A stretch of DNA of 64,000 nucleotides from Ochotona curzoniae. Taxonomy: Eukaryota > Chordata > Mammalia > Lagomorpha > Ochotonidae. Positions 35,986 to 47,184 of this stretch are shown one piece after another. Made by a program: the position numbers and the translations under genes. The stretch's first letter is position 1. Each line of letters opens with the position of its first letter. Under the pieces are notes generated by a model that did no database searches, was not told the origin of the DNA, and saw nothing but the letters and a program-made list of their open reading frames with translations. The DNA lies in contig NW_024466599.1 of assembly GCF_017591425.1 (NCBI RefSeq), positions 25,520,001 to 25,584,000 on the forward strand. The letters are read 5' to 3'.

Positions 35986-37374
35986 ATGCTCCAGAGACAA
36001 ATCTAACTACTGGACTGCCTGTGTTTGGTGCCAGGATAGTATCTGGCCTTAGGCATCTGGCTCAAACACATCTCATCAGCCAGATGTGCAAAGGTGTCTT
36101 TGTACAACCTCATGTACAAACTGTTATTCTTGAATCACTGGTGCTTTTGAAGTGGGGAAAGGTGCTTGAAACCCTCACTGGCTGCAGTGTACAGGGAGGG
36201 CTTTTTCCTCCCACCTCGCCCTAGAAGACAACTTTGAGCTAGGAGCCAAGCCCTTTAATGGCTATGAAGAAAAAAAAAGTCTAATTTCCATGTAAGGGCT
36301 ACCCGAGAATATAAGTGCCTATTTAATAAATTATTTTTTGAAATGCCTTTTCCATTTTGGTAGCTGAAGTTTGAAAAATGTTTGGAGTACTATAATTATC
36401 ATTTCTGGGAAAAAATACACATTGCAGTATTTTTGTTTTTGCTACAGGTCAAGTTGTAGTTCAGGATGGAAAGTAAACACGTCCCTTTGCTCAGCTGCAG
36501 CTCACATATTTGTAGTCTCTGGGTGCCCTCTTGGCGGTCACAGTGGACCAGGGTTTACGCAGTGGGTACACAAAGGACACAAAGACAGCATAGAAACGTG
36601 GGGCCCTTTCAGGGGCTTGCCCCAGAACAGGTTTGATTAGGAAGTTTGTGCTGGAGCCAAAGGAATGGTCCAGAAGGGTGGAGAGACCTTCAGAGTCATG
36701 GGAAGGGAATGAGTCTTTTCACGTAGGTGCTTTCTTCACAATTTAGGCAGCAACTGTTGGGAGGCCTTTGTTTGCTCTCAGGGCAGTCACTCTCGTGAGG
36801 TGCTATCTTGTTAGCTGGACGACTGGCAAGGAAGAGTGACAGGAGCTGGGTACCAGCCTTCAGGGAGATGACTGCGTACAGCTGGTTCCTTCCTTCTCTG
36901 CAGACAGAGGAGAAGCTCTTCTCTCAAAAACGTGTTTGACTTTTAGGAATTAAGAGGAGGACAGAGTAAAACTCTAATGCCAACAATGTGTAGGAGACAT
37001 GTATGTGGGGGCAGTCTGTGGCACATTCAGCTTGACCCTTGTTGGGAATAGCAAACTAACAATCACATTGATCTTCTGGAATGTCATGCTAGGCATTAGA
37101 ACAAAGGAGCAAAAGGGCCCGAGAGTACTCCGTGTTTATCAATAACAGCTGCTTTTAAATATCAGTTTTAAATATCTGTTGTGATACAAGTTGAAGGATA
37201 GGTATTTTTTGGCTCCATTTAACACAAGGGTATACTGACGGTTGATGTTAGGTAAGTTGCTAAAATTACAAGGTGTGTGTAAGTGGTACATACATGTGTG
37301 TTTGCACACAGACACACAAGCTCTGACTCAATGCTTAGACTGTTCCTAGCAGTCAGTGATGGTAATGCAGAGAG
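35986..37374. other. Intronic, nothing recognised
   Basis: No feature identified; short GT/CA runs around 37273-37320. Confidence 0.45.
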
Positions 37375-37560
37375 CTGCTGCCTGTTGAGGACTTAAAAGT
37401 GCCAGGCACAAGGCTGCTGGCAATGCACATCTTGCTTAATTGTTAAGAAGTTGTAACCAGAGAGGTCAGGAACTGTACCTAAGGTCTCACAGTTGTAGAA
37501 GACCTAAGATTAGAGCATAGACCTTCCTGGCCCTTAAACCTTGTGGTAAACCACTGGCCA
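37375..37560 (-). repeat. MIR SINE
   Basis: AGTGCCAGGCACAAGGCTGC, CAGAGAGGTCAGGAACTGTA, CCTAAGGTCTCACAGTTGTA match the antisense MIR 3' half. Confidence 0.62.
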
Positions 37561-37639
37561 TATGGATTCCCATAGAAAAATATTAAAAGTATCTTAAAAG
37601 TGACCAGAAAACAGTTCAAAACAAGTGCATTCTTTTCAG

Positions 37640-37955
37640 AGACATGGGTTGAAAGACTAACAGTCTCACATCCAGGTGGGTTGCCTGGGTTCCGGCCCTG
37701 GTACTGGCATCAGCGTACAGCTTAGGCTGATCCTGGGAGGCGACGGGTGATGGCTGGGAGGTGCAGGTGATGGCTGGGAGGTGTAGGTGACTCCCTGCCA
37801 CCTACATTGGAGACCTGGGCTGACTTCTACAATTTAGGCCTACAAATTGCAGAGCCTTTGGACACTAAAGCAGAAGATAGGTAGCAGATTCTTTCCCCTT
37901 GTTTCTTCCTTTCTCCCTCTCTTTACACGGGTCAGTTAAATGAGTATGTATCTTT
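37640..37955 (+). repeat. CSINE, diverged, with an internal 20-bp tandem
   Basis: SINE-like text: CTGGGTTCCGGCCCTGGTAC, CCTGCCACCTACATTGGAGA, GAGACCTGGGCTGAC, then a CT-rich tail. The 20-bp unit GGTGATGGCTGGGAGGTGCA repeats at 37746 and 37766 with one change. Confidence 0.6.
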
Positions 37956-38060
37956 TGTTGAAGATGGAAGAGAGACCAAAAAAAATTAATGGCCAAAATA
38001 GTTTTCTAAAAATCTCTTTGTGCTTTTAGCCAAATGGGTTTTGTTATTTTTTTTTTTCAG

Positions 38061-39272
38061 TATTTGCAAACCATGGTAGATCTGCTATGTTCAAGAGTAA
38101 AGTAACCGCTGATCTTTATTTGTCCTGCTGTCGTCAGCAAGGACGGAAGAGCAGCAGCATGTTCTGCTGTTCTATCCCCTGTCCTTTACTCATGCTGTTC
38201 ACCACCCTGTCATTTCTCTTGATACATCATTTTAGTAGCATCGAGAGAGTCCCTCTCCTCTGGAACCTCTGAAGACCTCAAATGAGAACATAATATCCTT
38301 TGGAGTCCTTCTAAAGTGTTTAGAAATCCATAGACCACCTCTGGGACTCAAGAATGTATTGGCACTATTACTGATAATACCCTTAAGCACTGTTTGTTGT
38401 TTTTTAAGATCACATTTTGTGTTATACTAGAAACCGCAGAAAGTTGACAAATTCATGACCATGGCTGGCGCTGCTCCTTTAATTCAGCATGCATTTCTTG
38501 CTCTGTGCTTCATGAGCAAGGGCCCAGTGTCCCCGACACCTGATTGCCTAGAAGGAGCTCACAGGACTCCCGGCAGGAGCTTTACATAGAGACATCCACA
38601 AGAAGCAGCCTGCACTCACAGATGAGGAACGCCTGCCCTTCCTTCTCACATCAAGGCCTGCCATTCTGTGTTTCCAAATCAATGTCGTCATTACACAAAG
38701 GAAGAGCTAAGTGGCAGCAGGCCTTCATCTGTGGAGGAAACAGAAACACCCATTCAAAACCACGGTGTCCCTGGGCCCCAAAGAGGCCTTGTCCGTCCTG
38801 TAGGGGATATTGCCTTCCATTCAGCACCACCCTAGGGAGTTCTCGCTTTCTAATGTTTATGCCTCTGTCACACTTTCAAGCAGTTATGAACGGTGTTTTT
38901 AAGACGTTGCTGAGTTGCCTATACAAATTTAATTCATTTAGGCTCTCCTCATTAGTCATCTGTCTCATTCTCTAATCATTTGGATTCCTTTCTTGTGGGC
39001 TCATGGTTGTGGCAGAAGGGGTTGTAATGTTCAGGAAAACCATGGCGCCAATCTTCAATTCTTTGTACATTTTTCTAAACCAGTGTTAGATCTAATTTTA
39101 TTACATGATTTTCTTTTTGAAATAAGTTCATCATTGTAAACATTTAAAATTATTTGTAGTATGTCTCATTTGAATGTCAAATTCTTCTACAAGTAAGTTG
39201 AATTTGTTTTTCCTCGCATGAATTAACAGATGATCAAATAAAGTGTGTCTGGACTCAAACTTTGAAAAAAAA
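38061..39272 (+). other. Candidate alternative terminal exon of CRIM1 (or retroposed 3' end)
   Basis: A long T tract (about 38046-38057) ending CAG at 38060 makes a strong acceptor. Reading from the phase-1 exon 2 donor, the frame stays open for about 70 codons from 38061 to the TGA at 38270. It contains cysteine pairs (LSCC, MFCC) and a hydrophobic run (PLLMLFTTLSFLLI). A polyadenylation signal AATAAA lies at 39236-39241, followed about 22 bases later by A9. This would give a truncated CRIM1 ending after exon 2. Alternatively, 38.4-39.27 kb is simply a retroposed 3'UTR, as the genomic A run hints, and the acceptor is fortuitous. Confidence 0.25.
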
Positions 39273-39299
39273 ATCACAAGAAGTGGTTTAAAATGTAGT

Positions 39300-39477
39300 C
39301 AGGCCAGACTTGAGACCTGGCTTTTGCACTCCCTGCTGCTGCCATCCCACCAGCTACATCAGAGGCAAAGACTGGAAACCTCTGTTTTTTTCTGTCTTCC
39401 CTTGAAATTCTGACTTCTGGAAAAATTAAGAATTAAAGCAGCATCAAATCCCATGGGAGTATGGAGAATGGATGCAT
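39300..39477. other. Intronic, nothing recognised
   Basis: No feature identified. Confidence 0.4.
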
Positions 39478-39612
39478 TTCTGGGTGCTTCCCAGAATAGT
39501 GAATCATCCCTGTTGCACATTGGGGTCACCTGGGAGATTTTTATAACCACTGTTCTGGGGATGCTGCTTCTAATAGTTGATACCAACTTGGGGTAGGCTC
39601 TGAGTATCCCAG
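39478..39612 (+). mobile_element. MER20/MER58-like DNA transposon fragment
   Basis: GCACATTGGGGTCACCTGGG, AGATTTTTATAACCACTG and GGCGTTCTGATAATGC are in the order expected of hAT-Charlie non-autonomous elements. Confidence 0.5.
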
Positions 39613-39639
39613 GGCGTTCTGATAATGCAAAGGGGATTG

Positions 39640-39792
39640 AAATCCCGTTAGTGTGCATGACAATCATATCAATTGCTTGGGGCCTACCCTGTTGAGTTTC
39701 TGATTCCGTAGGTCTGATGTGAGGCCTTAGAATTTGGACTTCTGTTGGGTTCTGGTGCAGCTTCAGGGTTTGAGAACCATCACTCTAGAGTG
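39640..39792 (+). mobile_element. MER5A-like DNA transposon (hAT-Charlie fossil)
   Basis: CTTGGGGCCTACCCTGTTGA, GTTTCTGATTCCGTAGGTCT, GGTTTGAGAACCATCACTCT match MER5A, which ends in 'gtttgagaaccactg'. Confidence 0.7.
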
Positions 39793-41324
39793 TCTCATCT
39801 CCCACTTTGTTGTGCATCTAGCATGTATTCTGAGTTTCTGTTTATACATGTTGTTGGGCTGCTGGTCTGGAGGCCACACTTGGAATAGCAGTAGCTCTAA
39901 TATGAAGCATCATTATCAACCGACTTCCACAAAGTCTTGTGTGTAGAAGAAATGTGAGGTCTGGGAGATTCCTAGAGATACCGTCATGCTTAACAGCTCA
40001 CTCATTTAGTGACAGGTAGTTATCTGGAGGGTTCAGTGTATTCTTTGGTACTTGGCCAGCTATGATTTGCCAGGGTGTTTGAACATGTCTCTGCAAAACT
40101 GCGTGGTCACTAGTCAGTTGCATTGTCTGGATTCTCAGTTTGCTTGAAGGAATAAGGAAATACTGCACCTGATCCCAGTAGGGTCCCTGGAGGAACCATT
40201 GTGGCAAGTGCTGATACTCCGGCTTCTCCCTACTCCCACGTTCTGTTATAATTGGTTTGAGGTGGAATCCCACAGTGATATTTTTAAAGCTTTGTCATCG
40301 ATCCCAGTGCACATCCAAAGTTAAGAAATATTGAATTAAAGTTTCACATGTTGCAGTTTTACAGATCATATTTTCCTTTGTTTGGCTAGCTTAATTTCCA
40401 CTGTGATGCAGCCTAACTTTATTTGGCAAATGAAAACAATTTAATATGCCCTCTTTAAGAAAAGGGCCCTGTGTAGATTCCATTGCTGTTAAATCTTGAA
40501 TTCAGAGTAAAAGTTCTGGGAAAGTACAGTGGGTGTTTCAGAATGAGCTGAAATATGAAATATTTCTGGGACTGTGTCAACAAGCCTAATTTTTTCCCCT
40601 TGGGGTTATGATTGCGGAACAAGTCTTCACAGCAAAGCTTGCCAAAAAAGGTTATGATAAAATCATGGAATGTGAATGAAAAGAATTCACAGTGTAACTT
40701 TAAAGGAGTCAGTCTCCAAATTTAAAAGTGTAGGGATGACATATGCATTGCATTTGTAATAGAAGTGTTCAGAAGAAAATAATGTGTACCCAAAAGCCCT
40801 TTCATTGCATGATAGCTCAAATGCCAAGGAGAAATTGAAATAGAACAGTAAAAAAGTCATGGAGACCCATGGAAGCCCTTGGTCGTCTTTATCCTTTCCA
40901 GGTAGTTTATAATACTCTGTTTCAGCAAACTTGTATCCATTCACTACAGACATCCATAGATGAGATTACCCAGCAAGTTGAAGCTATTTTGCTTTTGCCA
41001 GTATAGACTGATAGGAAAATTGTGGAATTGGACTTCTCTGCCATAGCTTGTTGACATCGGCCAAGCTTCTTAGCACTCTTGATGTGTCAAGTAGAGATGA
41101 AGATGTAATCTCTTCTTACAGGATCACTAAAGTGAGAATGAGTAGAGACATGCCTTCCACATACGAAGCGCTCAGTAAAGATTTCTTGAATTTGTTTTTC
41201 AAGTATGACTGTGAAAATTGAATCCTTCATAAGAAACATTAGCCCTCAAAATCTTTGCCTGAAGCCTTTATTGATATTTTCTACCTGTTAATTACAATTT
41301 TCTTAATAATCATGTAGTATACTA
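39793..41324. other. Intronic, mostly nothing recognised
   Basis: Includes a possible MER20 end at 40275-40337 (GTGATATTTTTAAAGCTTTG). The rest is unassigned. Confidence 0.4.
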
Positions 41325-41706
41325 TTTCTTCCTGAAGGGCAGGCTCCTCTTGGCTCACAGCCTTTGTGCTAGCAGTTTCCTGTGTCTGAAACACTCTTGC
41401 CCTGTCATCTGCATGCTTTCTCCTTTCTTCTGGTTCCTGTTCAAACACCATGTCCTCAGAGAAACCTGCCCTAGCTAACTCATCTGGCTAGCATAGTACA
41501 CCTGCATCATTGGTGGTGCATCAAAGCCTTTATAACCACTTGGCACTTTGCTGTGTTGTTGTTTGCTTTTTGTCTGCCTCTCTTGGAATTACAAATCCAG
41601 GAAGGCAGAGATTTTGTTTAGTGCCTGCTTCAAATTCTGCACCTAGAACCACTGGCACGTGGAAGTCATTCAGTTGATATTTGTTGAATGAAGGAATGAG
41701 AGTTTG
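41325..41706 (+). repeat. L2 LINE 3' end, ~380 bp
   Basis: Sense order: TTGCCCTGTCATCTGCATGC, CCATGTCCTCAGAGAAACCT, CCACTTGGCACTTTGC, GGCAGAGATTTTGTTTAGTG, CCTAGAACCACTGGCACGTG, TTTGTTGAATGAAGGAATG. The best-preserved L2 in the window. Confidence 0.8.
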
Positions 41707-43079
41707 TAAATTGTACTTCAGCTGGCCTATGAGGACCTTGGTCCTCTTACACTACCAACCCTCTCTGGGGACCTCTGTGACACCATAGGTGGTGCCAGAG
41801 CTACGTGTAGATATTTACTGGTACTCCAGAGTTAGGTGTGGGGAAAAAATCACTTTTTGCTCTACTTAGATTCTTTGATCTCAAATCTGGTCCAAATTTA
41901 GGATTGCTTAAATAATCTATGGTGTAGTTAGGACTGCAATATTGTCTGGGCAATTGTATACCCCCTGTGTGTACACATAAGCTTGTGTGTGAGCAAGAAT
42001 GGGAGAATTAGGATAGGTTTTGGAAATGGATGGCATATCTGGTAACACTGACTTCGTAGTTGACTTTATAAATTTTACTCACCCATTTTCTGCTGCCTGT
42101 CTTTCATTTGTAAGTGTACAGTGTATCTGTTGTTATTTTAAGTGACCTATTTCAGGAGATTTTTAAGATAGAATAAAATTTTGGCTTTACAAGTTTAAGA
42201 AATTTCAAGAATCAGGCAATATAATATTTATCTTTTTGTCTCTTCATACGTAGTTTTCTATATACCTTTGTATGTTGTCTTTAGTTTTTGTTTAAACAGA
42301 ACACTCTTGAATGCTTTTGCTACTTTTATATTGTTATTACACTTTCTTGTTGACGTCAGTCTGGATGAATTTTAGAAATCACCATGATTGAAACATTCAG
42401 GGCAAAATGTCAAGGATTGATAAACTTTTCATTGTTGTGAAATTACCCTTTATTGAGAGCTCCTGTTGGTCTTTTAAGGGATAATCTCTTAGGGGAAGGT
42501 TATTAACATCATGAAACCAGTTTATTTTCTGTTAATTCTATTATAAGGGATATTGTCATTTAAGTCTTTCTAAACTAGAACATATTTTTTAAATGCCAGT
42601 TGACTTGTTGCCTGAGCAACCAGACTTGTGCTTGTTAATTAACATAAGTTTTATATATAGATTTGTTAGACACCATAGGGAAAGGGTGTGAAGAGACCTC
42701 CAATAAAATACAATTTTTGGAAGTAAAGTTGGAAAAGCCGTGTAATTGATGAAAAATTCATGGTGTGACTACAGTTGTCTCCTTATTTCTGTGTGAAAGC
42801 GAGGGAATAGAGATGTAGAATAAATAAAATCCACACACATTTATTTAGAAGCAGGCCAAGAAAGCAGGTGTCAGGAAAACAGTTCCCGATGTTTGGGTAA
42901 TCATATTGGGCACGAGTGACAGGCTGATGACTGGTAGAGCAGAGCGTGTTGAAGAGGAAGGAGCCGAAGTGACTAGAGGACAGTCAAGTCATGAAAGCTA
43001 AGTTACAAAATAAAGAACTCACACATGTTAGGAATCTGAATTTTTTAAAAGCATGATTTTGTAATTTACCATGTCAATG
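41707..43079. other. Intronic, nothing recognised
   Basis: AT-rich; no feature identified. Confidence 0.45.
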
Positions 43080-43107
43080 TAACAGGCTTAACGTCCCAAG
43101 CCTGTTA
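43080..43107. repeat. 10-bp perfect inverted repeat, 8-nt loop
   Basis: TAACAGGCTT, loop AACGTCCC, AAGCCTGTTA. Confidence 0.95.
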
Positions 43108-43262
43108 GTTAGTAAACCAATTCTGAGTGCCAACTGCTCCAGTTTCCTTACAGCTCCCTGATAATGCGCAGAAGATGAACCATGTGTTGGAGTCCCTTCA
43201 CCCCATAGGAGACCCAGAAGAAGCTTTTCCTCTCCTTTCTTACAGCTCTGACTTTAAAAAAC
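43108..43262 (+). repeat. CSINE, partial
   Basis: AGTTTCCTTACAGCTCCCTG, ATAATGCGCAGAAGATGAAC, ATAGGAGACCCAGAAGAAGC. The 3' half ends in an A-rich tract. Confidence 0.6.
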
Positions 43263-43894
43263 AAACAAAAACTTCAGAAAAATCAGTAGAGTAATGCTAA
43301 CAAAGTAATCTTAAAGACCAAGAAGAAAGAATTTTAAAAACTAAGAACAGGTATACAGAATTTGTGGAAAGGAAAGCTTAGTAACTGAAGTCTGAACTGA
43401 ATAGTTTGTTGAAAGAATTCATTGAAAGAATTCTGAGCAAGATTGAAATAAGGTTGGTGAGGGGCAAGGCAGGAGAGGAGAGAGAGGAAGAGGAGGAAAA
43501 GAATACTGAAGTGCCTAAAGCTGTAAGTGTTTAAATGCTAGGAAATCATTCAGCAGGATTTTAAAAATAGAATTTATTCTGTTTATGAGTTCTGCTGGTT
43601 AATTATAATAATTAATTGAAGAGAAAGCCAATATGATCTTCTTAAGAAAAGCTGAAAAAGCTTTTAGTAAAGTTGAACCTTCATTTTTAAAATTCCTAGC
43701 TCATTTCAGGGTCTAAAATGGATTCATTTCTGGTTCAAGCAGTTTTGTTTTAGCCCTCCTCTCTTACCTCTACTGCTAAGGTGCTTCTTGAGAAGGAAAT
43801 AAATCTTTTGAGGCTTCAACTGCAAAACACATAGCAAATTGTGACAATGTCGGGACTATTAAAAGTACACACGAAGCAGCCACCTGTCACTATG
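43263..43894. other. Intronic, nothing recognised
   Basis: Purine-rich stretch at about 43450-43505. No feature identified. Confidence 0.45.
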
Positions 43895-44160
43895 GGTGAG
43901 CTGCTTTTTGTTAGCACTTATGTCCCATTTCAGAGTGCCTGATTTTAAGTTCCCAACTGAAGCTTCCTAACGGATGCACACCCTAGGCTAGTAATGGCTT
44001 ACGTCCTTTGGTCCTTAAAACCCAGGTGAGATACCTGGCTTGAGCTCTGGGTCCCTGACCCAGCCCCAGCAAGAGGCTACATGCTCCCATATGGGGAGTA
44101 TGCTGGTGAATAAGAGCTCTCTCTTACTCTGTCAAATAAATAAATACATAAACATTTAAA
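43895..44160 (+). repeat. CSINE, diverged
   Basis: CCCAACTGAAGCTTCCTAAC, GGATGCACACCCTAGGCTAG, GAGATACCTGGCTTGAGCTC, tail CTGTCAAATAAATAAATACA. Confidence 0.75.
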
Positions 44161-44789
44161 AATAAAACTAGCTGCGAGTTAATATGTTGAGTTGTAATAG
44201 AAACATGTTTAGTTGAAGCATTTGTTTGAGAAGTCTGATCATACATGCCCCAGTGTTTTGTAGGATAGAAGGTGAAACAGAGGAAATTAATTATGGTAAA
44301 TTAACACGGGTTGAACTTGAGTGTTATCAGCAATTAGTTGCAGAGCTTCTCAAACTATCAAACAGTATGTTTGTGTTTGCCAATAAGCAGTCCATGTTCC
44401 GTGCCTTACAAATCCTACTGAACCCCATGCTTGCTTGCTCTTTAATTTATTCTTCCTTGCACTGGTGATGATCTCATAGTGGAGTCACTCACCACCTGAG
44501 CCTTGGATTGTAGGGTGAAGGTGGGATAATTGGCTCCCCTTAAGACAGGTGTGACTAGTGTTGGGCTCAGGCCTGAGTATGGACTCCTGTAGCTTTGCCT
44601 CATACTGCAGCGCAACAGGGCTGGGTAAGAGGCAACAGGGGCCCAGCCAAACTGAATAGGATCCACAGTTCTGATCAGGAAAGAAGCTGAGCCCTGAGAA
44701 ATGAAGGATGAGGAAAGCAGGTCAAGAGCACAGCTGAATACAAACCACGCTGGTGATTCCGAAACAGGAGGCATGTTAGCACAGAGCAG

Positions 44790-44970
44790 CATGGTCAGAG
44801 CCAGATGAACCAAGACTCATGATTACATCACCACTTGCTAGCTGTGGGAGCTTGGGCAGGTAAACTGGCTTATCTGAACCTCAGTTTCATCATATGTAAA
44901 GTGGAGCAGTACAGGGTTATTACAAGGAGAACTCGTGGAGCATGTGTGAACAACCTCTGCTATTAGGACA
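44790..44970 (+). repeat. MIR SINE
   Basis: ACTTGCTAGCTGTGGGAGCT, TGGGCAGGTAAACTGGCTTA, CCTCAGTTTCATCATATGTA, GGTTATTACAAGGAGAACTC follow the sense MIR core in order. Confidence 0.8.
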
Positions 44971-45224
44971 GAGTGCTGTTACTTTCCATTCAGCTTTTAG
45001 TTGCTGATTGCATAGTGGTTTGTTCATTGCCAGGGCGGAAGCCTCTGGAGGAGCTTTGCCCGACATGAGGGCCTGGATGCAGAGAAGTGACATTCTTTCC
45101 AACAAGACATTAGAGGACAACTGCAAGTTCATTGCCGGAGAGAGGGTCACAGAACACTCGGGGTTTAGGCACCTCCTCTCATCCCCTGTGAGCACACTGG
45201 CTCTGCAGTTGTGGCTCGTAGTGC
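44971..45224. other. Intronic, nothing recognised
   Basis: Open frames overlap here (45008-45412 +, 45195-44920 -), without recognisable domains. Confidence 0.4.
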
Positions 45225-45842
45225 TTGTGTCCGTCTTCCTTACTTTCTCTCCAGATGCCTTCTCTGGGTTCTCCCGTGGCTCCCCACCTCCTACAGATAA
45301 CCTGGGCCTCTTTGCTGTTGCCCGGGATCTCCATACTCTGTTCCCAGAGACAGATCATTCTGAATTACTCCGCGTCGTGCTATGTGATCAAAGCTCTAAT
45401 TTATCTGGGTGAAGGCTACAGTCTTCAGAATGGCCTTGAGGACCCTGAAGGTTTTGGCTCCCAGGATAAAACCCCCTCTAGCCTCCTCTCTCTAACCCAG
45501 CCAGGCTGGCCTTACTGTTCTTAGCCTTGAGCCCGCTCATTCCCCTGCTGAGCTGCTCCCCTCTCGGGTGTCTCCGTGGCTCACCTAGTCACTCTTGCAT
45601 TCAAATGTAAGCTTCTCACTCTTAATTCTGACCAAATGTTAACTGTTCCTCCCACCCTGGCCTTCCTCCCTTTTAACTGGCTCTCATCTTTTTCACCCTT
45701 TGCTACTCCCTAACCTACTTGTGTCATTTATTGCTTATTTTGTCACCCTCTACTGCCTTGTAAACATGGGGTGGTAGAGATTCATGTGTGTTCTTTTCTC
45801 TGTGTATCCCCAGTGCTCACTAAATGCTTTTGAGTAAATTAC
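45225..45842 (+). repeat. L2 LINE, ~600 bp, sense
   Basis: AATGGCCTTGAGGACCCTGA, CCAGCCAGGCTGGCCTTACT, GCCCGCTCATTCCCCTGCTG, CTAACCTACTTGTGTCATTT, CCCAGTGCTCACTAAATGCT. This is the order of the L2 3' third. Confidence 0.68.
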
Positions 45843-46930
45843 CAGGACTAAATGCAAAAGGTCTCCTATACTATTTTAAATGAGATAAAAAGTAAGGAAG
45901 TTAGACAAAGAAAATGGCCAATAGAATGAAAACTATAGCAGTGAAGTTAGAAAAGAGCAGGGCCAAAGGCTGGATTTGGAGAAGAGACCCACATTTGTAC
46001 CATTAATAGCTGAGTGGACTGGAAGTGAGGAGGTCCAGATTCTGTAATTCCATAGCCTTTAGCTTCAAGTTCTTTGTGAAGAGGAGACTCCGGGTCGAAG
46101 CCTGCCCTGTGATTCTGTCTTGGACTTTGGAAATATACTCTAGTACTACACATGCCATTACATTCACCAAGTATTTTCTAAACTCCCCACTATTGCCACC
46201 ACGAAAGTGCCATGATGTCCTGGCTTTTTTCTCTTTTCTTCAAGGACCCTGTTTTGGCGAAGGTTTCTTAAAAGCTTAAATGAAGAAACCAAGCTATGTC
46301 CTGAATGTTCTGGGCTCCAGAAGCTGGGACTTTGCTACGTACTCTTAAAACGGTTGAGTAATATCGACCTTGATTTTGTTCTTCCCATCTCTGAAATTGA
46401 GGTCAACAGAGAAAGGGAACATGGTAAATTTGATGAATCTCTCTGCTAGACATAAGGACACACCAGCTGTCACTTAAGGGGATCACATAGGAATTTGTCT
46501 CATTATCCATCTGGCTGAGCTGCCACATCATAGCATCACAAACTTTTAATAAGCTCTTCTCCCTGAAACGTGGACTTTGGAGGAGAGCTCTTCCACGTTA
46601 ATTATTACGCACATTGTTTCCAGCCCCTGAAGTGGCCTTGATTTGTTCCTGAGACTGGTTTGCTGCTTAAATGTGGATTGTTTTCAAAGAACAGCTCTTC
46701 TTAATGCCCCTTTGAATTCAGAGATCTTTCCTTTAGAAAAGAACTCCAAGCTCATATTTTGGTGTAATGGGCCCATCTTGGGAGAGACTTCATGGTTGGC
46801 TGAAGATTGAGCCTGTTCACCTGAGTCCTTTCTCTGCTTTCTTCCCTGGTTAGTAAACAGATCATCAGGGCTGTCTGTACTTCTGACCAGAGGGCCCCAT
46901 ACTGCCTTGGGCATGAGCTAAATTCTTTCT
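45843..46930. other. Intronic, nothing recognised
   Basis: About 1.1 kb before exon 3 with no recognised repeat; possible regulatory sequence cannot be judged by eye. Confidence 0.45.
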
Positions 46931-46941
46931 CTCCCATTTAG

Positions 46942-47184
46942 AAGAGAAGCCAGATTGCTCCAAGGCCCGCTGCGAAGTCCAGTTCTCTCCACGTTGTCCT
47001 GAAGATTCCGTTCTGATCGAGGGTTATGCTCCTCCCGGGGAGTGCTGTCCCTTGCCCAGCCGCTGCGTGTGCGACCCTGCGGGCTGTCTGCGCAAAGTCT
47101 GCCAGCCGGGATACCTGAACATACTAGTGTCCAAAGCCTCAGGGAAGCCGGGAGAGTGCTGTGACCTCTATGAGTGCAAACCAG
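46942..47184 (+). CDS. CRIM1: CRIM1 coding exon 3 (internal, partial CDS)
   Basis: Encodes 81 residues of the CRIM1 ectodomain: EEKPDCSKARCEVQFSP, then EGYAPPGECCPLPSRCVC, then CLRKVCQPGYLNILVSK, ending GECCDLYECKP. It has twelve cysteines in a pattern that includes two GECC motifs, typical of VWC/antistasin-like extracellular modules, although this stretch lies before the first annotated VWC repeat. Acceptor: CTTTCTCTCCCATTTAG at 46941. Donor: CAG|GTACGC at 47185. The exon is 243 bp, symmetric phase 1 on both sides, and completes GAA and GAG across the exon 2/3 junction, matching the human RIEEEKPDC. It is strikingly conserved: I can identify only one change from the recalled human sequence (CNPAG to CDPAG). 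It is also noticeably GC-richer than the surrounding intron. Intron retention would extend the frame to 47580, which is an artefact and not a separate gene. Confidence 0.98.

Larger units (their letters stand above)
5998..46941 (+). other. CRIM1: CRIM1 intron 2 (40,944 bp)
   Basis: Bounded by the exon 2 donor GTAAGC and the exon 3 acceptor TTTAG. It joins phase-1 exons. It contains most of the repeats and both speculative exons described below. No open frame inside resembles a known protein to me. Confidence 0.93.
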
